A DNA stretch of 64,000 nucleotides from Saccharothrix espanaensis DSM 44229 (lineage in GTDB: Bacteria > Actinomycetota > Actinomycetes > Mycobacteriales > Pseudonocardiaceae). The stretch is taken from the NCBI RefSeq assembly GCF_000328705.1, contig NC_019673.1:7017001-7081000 (forward strand), in the 5' to 3' direction. A program made the position numbers and the translations under genes. The first letter of the stretch is position 1; each line of letters opens with the position of its first letter. Under the pieces are notes generated by a model, which was given only the letters and a program-made list of their open reading frames with translations, was not told the origin of the DNA and did not search any database. Shown in pieces: positions 1-6,957 of this stretch.

Positions 1-1163
1 CCCGCGCGACGCAGTTTGTGCTGCTGGAACGCCTCCTTCGCGTTGCGCTCGACGGTCTCCATGAGCGCCCTCTTGTCGCCGCGCTGCGGCACCCGCAGCA
101 CGACCCTGCCGCCCCGCAGGTCCGACAGCCACTTCTCCACGGCGACCGCGTCCTCGGGCAGCTCGGGCACCAGCACCTCGCGCGGCACGGGCGCGGACTC
201 CACGCCGCTGACCCGGGCCGAGTCGGCCTGCTCGCCGTAGAACTGGGTGGTGAACTGGTCGACCAGGTCGGCCACCCCGGTCTCGTCCACCTTGTCCACG
301 ACCCAGCCGCGCTGGCCCCGGACCCGGCCGCCGCGCACGTGGAAGACCTGCACGGAGACCTCGAGGTCGTCCTGGGCGAACGCGACCACGTCGGCGTCGG
401 TGCCGTCGCCGAACACCACGGCCTGCTTCTCCAGCGCGCGCTTGAGCGCGGACTGGTCGTCGCGCAGCCGGGCGGCCTTCTCGAACTCCAGCTCCTCGGC
501 GGCGGCCGTCATCTCCTTCTCCAGGCGACGGACCATCGCGTCGGTCCGGCCGGCCAGGAAGTCGCAGAAGTCCTCGACGATGTCGCGGTGCTCGTCGGCC
601 GAGACGCGGCCCACGCACGGCGCGGAGCACTTGTCGATGTAGCCGAGCAGGCAGGGCCGGCCGATCTGGTTGTGCCGCTTGAACACGCCGGCCGAGCAGG
701 TGCGCGCCGGGAAGACGCGCAACAGCAGGTCGAGCGTCTCGCGGATGGCCCACGCGTGGGCGTACGGGCCGAAGTAGCGCACGCCCTTGCGCCGCGGGCC
801 GCGGTAGACGTGCAGGCGGGGGAACTCCTCGTTGAGGGTGACCGCGAGCACGGGGTAGGACTTGTCATCGCGGTAGCGGACGTTGAACCGCGGGTCGAAC
901 TCCTTGATCCAGTTGTACTCCAGCTGGAGCGCCTCGACCTCGGTCGTCACGACCGTCCACTCGACACCGGCGGCGGTGGTCACCATCTGCCGGGTGCGCG
1001 GGTGCAGCCCGGCGATGTCGGCGAAGTACGAGTTCAACCGCTGGCGCAGGCTCTTGGCCTTGCCGACGTAGACGACACGACCGGTCGCGTCGCGGAACTT
1101 GTACACGCCGGGAGCATCGGGGATGGTGCCTGTCGCAGGGCGATAGGTCGACGGGTCGGCCAC
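1..1163 (-). CDS. uvrC: UvrABC system protein C (excinuclease subunit), C-terminus cut by window edge
   Basis: Nucleotide excision repair incision nuclease, which cuts on both sides of a lesion after UvrA/UvrB loading. About 387 N-terminal residues are visible of a family usually over 600 long; the rest lies left of base 1. Near the N-terminus is the GIY-YIG nuclease core (GVYKFRDATGRVVYVGKAKS), then a four-cysteine segment (TCSAG...RPCLLGYIDKCSAPC) typical of UvrC, then the UVR helix region (LEFEKAARLRDD). The GTG at 1163 was chosen because the protein then begins MADPSTYRPATG just ahead of the GIY domain. In mycobacteria uvrC lies shortly downstream of ribH; here about 11.4 kb of accessory DNA separates them. 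Identification is secure. Confidence 0.95.
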   Translation of the reverse strand, partial: MADPSTYRPATGTIPDAPGVYKFRDATGRVVYVGKAKSLRQRLNSYFADIAGLHPRTRQMVTTAAGVEWTVVTTEVEALQLEYNWIKEFDPRFNVRYRDDKSYPVLAVTLNEEFPRLHVYRGPRRKGVRYFGPYAHAWAIRETLDLLLRVFPARTCSAGVFKRHNQIGRPCLLGYIDKCSAPCVGRVSADEHRDIVEDFCDFLAGRTDAMVRRLEKEMTAAAEELEFEKAARLRDDQSALKRALEKQAVVFGDGTDADVVAFAQDDLEVSVQVFHVRGGRVRGQRGWVVDKVDETGVADLVDQFTTQFYGEQADSARVSGVESAPVPREVLVPELPEDAVAVEKWLSDLRGGRVVLRVPQRGDKRALMETVERNAKEAFQQHKLRRA

Positions 1164-1214
1164 CCGACAAGCCTACGTGCGCCCACCGACAATCCCGCGC
1201 GCGCCCGACCCCTG

Positions 1215-1490
1215 TCAGGCGACCGGGTGCTGTTCGAAGGACACCCGGGTGACCACCAGCACGTCGACTCGACCCTGAGTCGTGAGCAACAGGTAGGTGA
1301 TCAACCCGCGTCCGTCGCCGAACGGCAGGTGGTAGAGACCACCGGTCGGGTTGCGGGCGTTCGCCGGCTCGCCCCGCTCGGGAACGAGCGACAGCACCTC
1401 GAACGCCTCGACCAACGCGATGGCGCCCTCCGGCGGAAGCGCGCGGATCTGGGCACGCGCGTCGGGGTCGACGTCGAGCGTGTACCCCAC
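1215..1490 (-). CDS. RelE/ParE-like toxin candidate
   Basis: A 91-residue protein with the RelE/ParE pattern: an N-terminal helix pair (DARAQIRALP), a mid-protein proline, and a C-terminal beta hairpin (LITYLLLTTQGRVDVLVVTRVSF). RelE-family toxins cleave mRNA on the ribosome, while ParE relatives poison gyrase; which activity applies here cannot be told from sequence. The start is taken as the GTG at 1490, where the family homology begins. It lies 34 bp downstream of a DUF6247-type gene on the same strand, the usual antitoxin-then-toxin order. Its activity is an inference from fold pattern and context. Confidence 0.7.
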   Translation of the reverse strand: MGYTLDVDPDARAQIRALPPEGAIALVEAFEVLSLVPERGEPANARNPTGGLYHLPFGDGRGLITYLLLTTQGRVDVLVVTRVSFEQHPVA

Positions 1491-1524
1491 CGAGCAGCCG
1501 CCCCCGAGCGTCGAACTTCGCGAC

Positions 1525-1920
1525 TCAGAGGCCGAGTTCGGCCTTGAGTTCGTCCCAGGACACGCTACCGGGCCGGGGGTGGCCGGTTCGCTCGACCTCG
1601 GCCGCGGTGGCGAGCATCCGCCGGTGGGCTTCAGGATCTTGTCCGGCCAGGAAAGCCATCCGCCGCCACACCCGTAGGACGCGGTGCAACTCGTCCAGCC
1701 GGAGGGTGTGCTTGGCGGCGACCAGGGCGGCGTCGTACGCCGTGTCGAACTCCTCGACCTGTTCCGGCAGCAGTGCCGCTCGGATGGCCTCCGGCGAGCC
1801 GAACCTCGCCGCGGCGGCCTCGTCGCTGACCCACTGCGAAACCCGTTCGACCCCGGCGACTTCCGAACCTGCCACCGTCGGGCGACAAGGCTCCGAATGC
1901 CGTTCAACGGGGTGCACCAC
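1525..1920 (-). CDS. DUF6247-like protein, probable antitoxin partner
   Basis: About 131 residues, mostly helical and charged. The core (ARFGSPEAIRAALLPEQVEEF ... AKHTLRLDELHRVLRVWRRMA) matches the actinobacterial DUF6247 family, whose members often precede a small RelE-like gene. The GTG at 1920 (next to a second GTG at 1917) follows an AGAGG ribosome site by about 10 bases; a longer TTG start at 1938 would place that site inside the gene. It ends WDELKAELGL. The antitoxin role is inferred from order and neighbour; no DNA-binding domain is obvious. Confidence 0.65.
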   Translation of the reverse strand: MVHPVERHSEPCRPTVAGSEVAGVERVSQWVSDEAAAARFGSPEAIRAALLPEQVEEFDTAYDAALVAAKHTLRLDELHRVLRVWRRMAFLAGQDPEAHRRMLATAAEVERTGHPRPGSVSWDELKAELGL

Positions 1921-1990
1921 AGAGAAATTACCTCTCAACCTGGTTCACCTCAACTTACACACATGCCTGCCCGGTTCCGCCGACGACGGG

Positions 1991-2476
1991 TCAGGGCAGG
2001 ACGATCACCTGGTCGTTCTCGACCTTCACGTTGACGGTCTTGAGGCCGGTGGTGGCGGGGCCGCCGGTGCGGGCTCCGTCGGTGGCCTTGAACGTGCTGC
2101 CGTGGTTCGGGCACGTGATGACGCCGTTCACGGGGGCTCCGACGGTGGTTCCGGCGTGCGGGCAGGTGGCGTCGAAGGCCTTCACCGTGTTACCCGATCG
2201 GGTGATCACGAGGGGCTTGTCGGGGGTTTCCACGACCACGCCGCCGCCGTCCGGCACCTCGGACAGCGAGACGACTCCCTCGGCCGCGCCCGGCGTCGAG
2301 CCAGGGGTGGAGCCCGGGGGCGTGCCCGGGGTCGAGCCGCCGGTGGTGCCGGTCGGGGAGCCGGTGGGTGTGCCGGCGTCGCCGCACGCGGCCAGGCCGC
2401 CGGGCACGGCCAGCGCCACCAGGACGCCGCACAGCATCGAGCGACGGGACAGCCTGGGGTTCTCGGTGGTGCTCAA
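1991..2476 (-). CDS. Rieske [2Fe-2S] lipoprotein (first of two)
   Basis: A 161-residue predicted exported redox protein. A twin-arginine motif (RRSMLCG, residues 11-17) and a lipobox (LAAC, Cys31) suggest Tat export and lipid anchoring on the outer face of the membrane. A Gly/Pro/Thr-rich linker (about 34-66) is followed by a Rieske domain with both cluster motifs intact: CPH at 105-107 and CPNH at 122-125. The start is a TTG at 2476 with GGAGG five to six bases upstream. A second Rieske lipoprotein lies just upstream on the same strand. The electron partner is unknown; no oxygenase or cytochrome gene is adjacent. Confidence 0.85.
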   Translation of the reverse strand: MSTTENPRLSRRSMLCGVLVALAVPGGLAACGDAGTPTGSPTGTTGGSTPGTPPGSTPGSTPGAAEGVVSLSEVPDGGGVVVETPDKPLVITRSGNTVKAFDATCPHAGTTVGAPVNGVITCPNHGSTFKATDGARTGGPATTGLKTVNVKVENDQVIVLP

Positions 2477-2586
2477 ACCGGTCCTCCGCGATGTGGTGGG
2501 TGGTCGTTCGGTCACACCACCAATACGAGACCACGCACTGACCGGTTCGACACTTCGAGCGACGTCGACCTGTCGACATCGACAGC

Positions 2587-2979
2587 TCAGGCCAGCAGCA
2601 CGTCCTCGCCCGCCACCCGGACGGGTACCTCGACCAGCCCTTTGGGTGACGGGCCGGACAGCACCGCGCCGCTGGACAGGTCGAACTCGCTGCGGTGCGT
2701 CGGGCACGTGATCACGCCGGCCGCGGGCGGGTTGACCACCGTCCCCTGGTGCGGGCAGGCCGGGTTGAACACCCGTACGCCCGCGTCGGTGCGCACGACC
2801 AGCAACTGGCCGTCACCCGGCATGTCGACCAGCTTGCCGGTGCCCGCCGGGACGTCGGCCAGCCCGGCGACCCGGTCCCCCGTCTTGGCGGAACCCACGC
2901 CGGGCTTCCGAGCGGTGCCGGCGGCACCGCATCCGGTCAGGGCGAGCAAACCGCACAGCAGCAGCGTCCGTCGTTCCAC
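2587..2979 (-). CDS. Rieske [2Fe-2S] lipoprotein (second of two)
   Basis: A 130-residue Rieske protein with a short export signal (RRTLLLCGLLALTGC; lipobox Cys17) and almost no linker, unlike its downstream neighbour. Both ligand motifs are present: CPH (75-77) and CPTH (92-95). The residue after the second histidine is Arg rather than the usual Gly, which may alter cluster environment. The start is the GTG at 2979. It lies 110 bp upstream of the first Rieske gene and 14 bp downstream of an unknown gene, so the three probably form one transcription unit. The function is likely extracytoplasmic electron transfer (inference). Confidence 0.85.
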   Translation of the reverse strand: MERRTLLLCGLLALTGCGAAGTARKPGVGSAKTGDRVAGLADVPAGTGKLVDMPGDGQLLVVRTDAGVRVFNPACPHQGTVVNPPAAGVITCPTHRSEFDLSSGAVLSGPSPKGLVEVPVRVAGEDVLLA

Positions 2980-2993
2980 CCGCCCATCTTCAC

Positions 2994-3482
2994 CTAGCGG
3001 TCCTGGGCGGTCGCCGTGCGGGCCAGCGCCAGCACGGCGGTGAACGGCGGGAACCAGTGCCGGGAGTGCGACGGCGGGTTCGCCCACCGCAGCGAGCCGT
3101 ACCGGGTCATCGTGGGCGGCAGGGCGATCCGCTGCGGCGAGCGGACGAACTGGACCTCGGGTGGCGCCTTCAGGTGCGTGGGCAGCAGGGCGACGAGTTC
3201 GGCGAGGAAGATCCAGTGCTCGCGGGGACCCGGGATGACGGTGACGGGTCCGGCCAGCATCCGGGCCTTGAGGTCGGCCAGGACCCTCGACCCGATGCGC
3301 GCGGGCATGGCCAGTGCGGTGGTGGCCGGGCCCAGCGGCAGGAACACGCCCTGCTCGGTGACGGACACCTTCCAACCCAGCAGCCGGTAGCCCGCGATGG
3401 CCTCTCCGAGCGCCTGCTGGTGCGCTCGGTCGCGGGGCCCCGTTCGTGGACTGGATTGCGCGGTCGTGGTGGTGATGCTCAT
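2994..3482 (-). CDS. conserved hypothetical protein, divergent from XRE regulator
   Basis: A 162-residue soluble protein starting at ATG 3482 after a GGAGG site. No catalytic motif is recognised with confidence. Visible features are a Thr/Ser-rich N-terminus (MSITTTTAQSS), a central hydrophobic strand pattern (GWKVSVTEQGVFLPLGPATT), an HWIFLAELVALLP segment, and a Trp/Pro-rich C-terminal region (WANPPSHSRHWFPPF). The layout faintly resembles the N-terminal part of bifunctional primase/polymerase-like proteins, but the metal ligands are not visible, so this is only a suggestion. It is transcribed away from the XRE/SLOG pair at 3758-5799 and shares their intergenic region. Confidence 0.6.
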   Translation of the reverse strand: MSITTTTAQSSPRTGPRDRAHQQALGEAIAGYRLLGWKVSVTEQGVFLPLGPATTALAMPARIGSRVLADLKARMLAGPVTVIPGPREHWIFLAELVALLPTHLKAPPEVQFVRSPQRIALPPTMTRYGSLRWANPPSHSRHWFPPFTAVLALARTATAQDR

Positions 3483-3684
3483 CAGCGGAGGTCCCTCCCC
3501 GGTCGGGTGGAGCGGGCGGGTGCTCGGGCACGGGGGTCGTCCCGACGCAGGCACAACCGGCAGGGTCGTCGTCGGGGCCGCCGACCACCACACAGGCTTC
3601 GGGTGGGACCCATGCACCCGCCGGGTCAAGCCGATCCGCCGCACGGCGTCACCGGAGCGCCGACACGACGCCTCACCCCGTCTT

Positions 3685-3699
3685 ATGCATGAAATGCAT
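3685..3699. promoter_or_regulatory. candidate operator: ATGCAT-GAA-ATGCAT palindrome
   Basis: Two copies of ATGCAT separated by GAA form a near-perfect palindrome in the 275-bp region between the divergent genes ending at 3482 and starting at 3758. A TATATG sequence at 3719-3724 could be a -10 element for the XRE gene, which would put the palindrome over the -35 position. The local AT content is well above the surroundings. Autoregulation by the adjacent XRE protein is an inference. Confidence 0.45.
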
Positions 3700-3757
3700 G
3701 GACTCGCGATCACATCTCTATATGCTGTTGAGCACGCTCAGTGACGGGAGCGAGCCG

Positions 3758-5314
3758 ATGGAACCGAAAGCTCGAAGAGCAGCCAGTACCAGGCCAGCTT
3801 GCCCGTTGTGCGGAGCGGTCCTCGCCGCCGACAACACCGACCGCCTCTGCCACCGGTGCCGGCGCAACGCGCGTACCGAGTTGTTCGGCCCGCCCGAGGT
3901 CCCAGCCGACTTCTGGGACCACGAGGCGATGGCCGCCGCCTTCGCCGACCGCGACATGGGAGCGGTCCTCGCCGCTTACCGCCACCACCCGCACCACGTC
4001 AGCCGAGTCACCCAGGACCGCATGGCGTCCTGGCTGGGGATCAGCCAGGCGCAGCTCTCCCGGTACGAGACCGGCGAGAACCCGATCGACCGGATCGACC
4101 GCCTGCGGAAGTTCGCGCGGGCGCTCGGCATCCCCGGCGACCGGGTCTGGTTCGACCGAGTCGGAATCCCAAGCCAGGCCGGCCCCGAAGACGGCGCCGC
4201 GCCCGATGTGCTCGCCCCGGCGTGGGACGCGGCGAGCATCGCAAGATCGGTCGAGGAGACGGCGAGGAGCGACTTGGCGATCAGCAGACGAGCGGCGCTC
4301 ACCGGAGCAGCCGCGGTGGCTATGGGTCCCGCCCTGGTCGAACCGCTGCAGCGGTGGCTTCACCCCCTTCAGCCCCTGTCCAAGTGGTCGTCCAGCGCGG
4401 CGATCAGCGAGGACGAGTTGGCGGCGTTGCAGAACGTCGCCGACGGGCTGCGCGGGTGGGGCGGACGAGGCGGGTACGGGCTGGCGCGCAAGGCGGTGCT
4501 CGGGCAGTTGGAGGAACTGGCCGAGCGGTTGTCACGGGCGCCCGCGGGTCCCACTACGGAGCGGGCCTTCTTCATCGGCGCGGAGCTGTCCAAGGTCGCG
4601 GCGAGCATGTCCTGGGACGCCGGGATGCACGACGCGGCACAGCGCTACTACGTGCTCGGCGTCCGAATGGCGAAAGCGGGCCGCAACGACCCGTTCGCCG
4701 CGCTGTGCCTGGCAGCCATGGCGCGGCAGATGTTCGACCTGGGACGACCGGAGGACGGACTGGAGCTGGTGCAGCTGGGCCAGTACGGGACGCGGCGCAA
4801 CGCCACCCCGACGTTAGAGGCGCTGCTGCGCACACGGGAAGCGTGGGCGTACGCGCAGATGGGTCGGGTGCGGGAGTTCCACCGCGCGGTCGGACAGGCG
4901 CAGGACAGCTTCGCGCAGCGCAAGGACGGTGCGGAGCCGTGGTGGCTGGACACCTTCGACGAGGCGGAGCTGGAAGGCGTGATCGGGGCCCGGATGCGCG
5001 ACTTGTCCGGGCACGACCCGAAGCAGGCCCCGTTGGCGGAGAAGCACATCCGCCGGGCGCTGCGGCTGCGCGACCCGTCGCGGGTGCGCAACCGGGCGTT
5101 CGACGTGATCGGGCTGGCCCGCACGCGGATGGTCTCCGGTGAGCCGGAGGAGGCCTGCGGGCTGATCCACGACGTCCTGCCGACCGCGGCGGGACTGGCC
5201 TCGGGGCGGGTGCTGCGCAAGTTGCAGGACTTCGCCAAGGAAGCCGAGCGGCACCGGGAACTGCCGGTGGTGCGCGACACCCGCGAGGCTATTCGCGGAG
5301 TGCGGACGGCCTGA
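3758..5314 (+). CDS. XRE-family regulator with zinc ribbon and TPR-like region
   Basis: A 518-residue DNA-binding regulator. In order: a four-cysteine zinc ribbon (CPLC at 15-18, CHRC at 31-34), an XRE helix-turn-helix at about 85-125 (DRMASWLGISQAQLSRYETG), and a long helical repeat region resembling TPR sensor domains. A hydrophobic stretch (SRRAALTGAAAVAMG) just before the helical region looks like a Tat signal but sits inside the protein. The start ATG 3758 follows GGGAG; longer starts upstream would run through the promoter. The stop overlaps the next gene (TGATG), so the regulator and the SLOG-like protein are translationally coupled. Confidence 0.8.
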   Translation: MEPKARRAASTRPACPLCGAVLAADNTDRLCHRCRRNARTELFGPPEVPADFWDHEAMAAAFADRDMGAVLAAYRHHPHHVSRVTQDRMASWLGISQAQLSRYETGENPIDRIDRLRKFARALGIPGDRVWFDRVGIPSQAGPEDGAAPDVLAPAWDAASIARSVEETARSDLAISRRAALTGAAAVAMGPALVEPLQRWLHPLQPLSKWSSSAAISEDELAALQNVADGLRGWGGRGGYGLARKAVLGQLEELAERLSRAPAGPTTERAFFIGAELSKVAASMSWDAGMHDAAQRYYVLGVRMAKAGRNDPFAALCLAAMARQMFDLGRPEDGLELVQLGQYGTRRNATPTLEALLRTREAWAYAQMGRVREFHRAVGQAQDSFAQRKDGAEPWWLDTFDEAELEGVIGARMRDLSGHDPKQAPLAEKHIRRALRLRDPSRVRNRAFDVIGLARTRMVSGEPEEACGLIHDVLPTAAGLASGRVLRKLQDFAKEAERHRELPVVRDTREAIRGVRTA

Positions 5315-5799
5315 TGCGCGTGGGAATCACCGGGCACAGCAACCTGGTGCCCGACTGCGTCGACGCCGTGCGCGAAGCCATCCGCGCGGCGTTGGAGGCC
5401 GAGGCGGCAGGCGGGTCGTCCCTGGTCGGGGTGACCTGCCTGGCGCCGGGCGCGGACCAGTTGTTCGCGCGGGCCGTGCTCGACCTGGGTGGCCGGGTCG
5501 AGGCGGTGCTGCCCGCCATGGACTACCGGGACAAGCTCAAACCGGAGCGGCGGGCCGAGTACGACGAGCTGCTGGCCAAGGCGGACGTGGTCAGCATGCT
5601 GCCCAACGAGGTGTCCGGCCGGCACGCGTACGTGATGGCGAACGAGCGGATGCTGGCGTCGGTCGAACTGCTGATCGCGGTCTGGGACGGCAACCCGCCG
5701 GACGGTCGCGGGGGCACGGCGGACGTCGTGGACACCGCGCGCGCGTCCGGCGTGCCCGTGGTGGTCGTGTGGCCGGAGGAGGCGAGGCGGAAGTCCTAG
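5314..5799 (+). CDS. SLOG-like nucleotide-binding protein
   Basis: A 161-residue single-domain Rossmann-like protein. The N-terminal strand-loop (MRVGITGHSNL), the GADQLFARAVLDLG motif, the central acidic loop (DYRDKLKPERRAEYDELL) and the C-terminal strand ending VPVVVVWP are the layout of SLOG/DprA-like proteins that bind nucleotide-derived ligands. It starts on the stop codon of the XRE gene. Pairing a SLOG domain with an XRE/TPR regulator suggests a ligand-sensing or ligand-making partner (inference). An NMP-releasing hydrolase or deoxyribosyltransferase-like role is possible, but no catalytic signature is clear. Confidence 0.65.
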   Translation: MRVGITGHSNLVPDCVDAVREAIRAALEAEAAGGSSLVGVTCLAPGADQLFARAVLDLGGRVEAVLPAMDYRDKLKPERRAEYDELLAKADVVSMLPNEVSGRHAYVMANERMLASVELLIAVWDGNPPDGRGGTADVVDTARASGVPVVVVWPEEARRKS

Positions 5800-5825
5800 A
5801 ACGGCGGAGGACGTAGACCATTCAG

Positions 5826-5840
5826 GGACAGGAGCTGTCC
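5826..5840. promoter_or_regulatory. candidate operator upstream of WYL regulator
   Basis: GGACAG-GAG-CTGTCC is a perfect 6-bp inverted repeat with a 3-bp spacer, ending 25 bases before the WYL-family gene. Its position fits autoregulation by that protein, though no known consensus was matched. Confidence 0.45.
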
Positions 5841-5864
5841 GCAATAGGTGGCAGACTCGGCGTC

Positions 5865-6833
5865 ATGCTGGAAACGTCCGCACGCCTGCTGAAGCTGCTG
5901 TCCCTGCTCCAGGTCCGCCGCGACTGGACGGGCGCGGACCTGGCCACCCGGCTGGGCGTCGACGTGCGGACCGTGCGCCGTGACGTCGACAAGCTGCGCA
6001 ACCTGGGCTACCCGGTGAACGCCGCGCCGGGCGTCGCGGGTGGCTACCAGCTGGGCGCGGGAGCCGAACTGCCCCCGCTGCTGCTGGACGACGACGAGGC
6101 CGTGGCGGTCGCCGTGGGGTTGCGGACGGCCGCCAACGGCACGGTCGCGGGCATCGAGGAGACGTCCGTGCGGGCGTTGGCGAAACTGGAGCAGGTGCTG
6201 CCGTCCCGGTTGCGCCGACGGGTCAACGCCTTGCAGGAGCACACGATCGCGCTCACGCCGAACGTCGCGCGAGTGGACTCCCGGACGTTGACCGCCATCG
6301 CCGGGGCGTGCCGCGACAACCAACGCCTGCGGTTCCCGTACACGGGCCGCGAAGGCGACACCAAGCGGCACGTGGAGCCGTTGGGGCTCGCGCACACCGG
6401 ACGGCGTTGGTACCTGGTGGCGTGGGACGTCGACAAGGCCGACTGGCGGACGTTCCGGGTGGACCGGATCCCCGAGGAACCCACCCTGGCGGCCCGTTTC
6501 ACGCCCCGCGAACCGCCGGCCGAAGACTTGGCGTCTTACGTGTCGCGGCAGCTCTCCGTCGCGCCTTACACCTACCAGGCGAAGCTGGTCATGCACGCGC
6601 CGCTGGACGTGCTCTCGGCGCGGGCCTCGTGGTCGTCGGTGCACTTGGAGCGCATCGACGACGAGCGCACGCTGCTCACCGTGGGCTCGCCGTCGCTGGA
6701 GGAGATCGGCCTCTGGATCGGGATGTTCGGCATCGACTTCGACGTCCTGGAGCCGCCGGAGCTCGCCGAGCACCTGCGGGTGCTCGGCGAGCGGTTCCTC
6801 GGCGCGGCCGACTCCGTGCGCAAGCCCGACTGA
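5865..6833 (+). CDS. YafY/WYL-domain transcriptional regulator
   Basis: A 322-residue regulator. An N-terminal winged helix (LLKLLSLLQVRRDWTGADLATRLGVDVRTVRRD in two parts, about residues 8-45) is followed by a WYL domain (about 140-225) with the hallmark RRWYLVAWDVDKADWRTFR segment, then a WCX-like C-terminal extension. WYL domains sense ligands, often nucleic-acid-related, and many control DNA-damage or defence genes. The target here is unknown. The start is ATG 5865, 25 bp downstream of an inverted repeat. The last codons of this gene are echoed in repeats that follow the stop. Confidence 0.88.
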   Translation: MLETSARLLKLLSLLQVRRDWTGADLATRLGVDVRTVRRDVDKLRNLGYPVNAAPGVAGGYQLGAGAELPPLLLDDDEAVAVAVGLRTAANGTVAGIEETSVRALAKLEQVLPSRLRRRVNALQEHTIALTPNVARVDSRTLTAIAGACRDNQRLRFPYTGREGDTKRHVEPLGLAHTGRRWYLVAWDVDKADWRTFRVDRIPEEPTLAARFTPREPPAEDLASYVSRQLSVAPYTYQAKLVMHAPLDVLSARASWSSVHLERIDDERTLLTVGSPSLEEIGLWIGMFGIDFDVLEPPELAEHLRVLGERFLGAADSVRKPD

Positions 6834-6957
6834 CCCCGCGCCCAGACCAGATCGACCCCCTACTCAGGTCCGACCGACCCCGCGCCCAGACCTGATCGAC
6901 CCCGTACGCAGGTCTGACTCCGCGCCCAAGCCCGACTGACTCGTTACGCAGGTCCGG
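6810..6957 (+). repeat. degenerate tandem repeats derived from the 3' end of the WYL gene
   Basis: The 25 bases ending the WYL gene (6810-6834, GACTCCGTGCGCAAGCCCGA and on) recur at 6916-6940 with 23 of 25 matches. Between them two longer units begin GACCCCGCGCCCAGACC at 6833 and 6876, about 43 bp apart. The array fills the whole gap to the convergent M28 peptidase gene, whose stop is at 6958. It looks like stepwise duplication of a gene end. Confidence 0.7.

Noticed and set aside
6834..6957. CRISPR array
   Set aside because: The repeats are degenerate, adjacent without unique spacers, derive from a gene end, and there are no cas genes.
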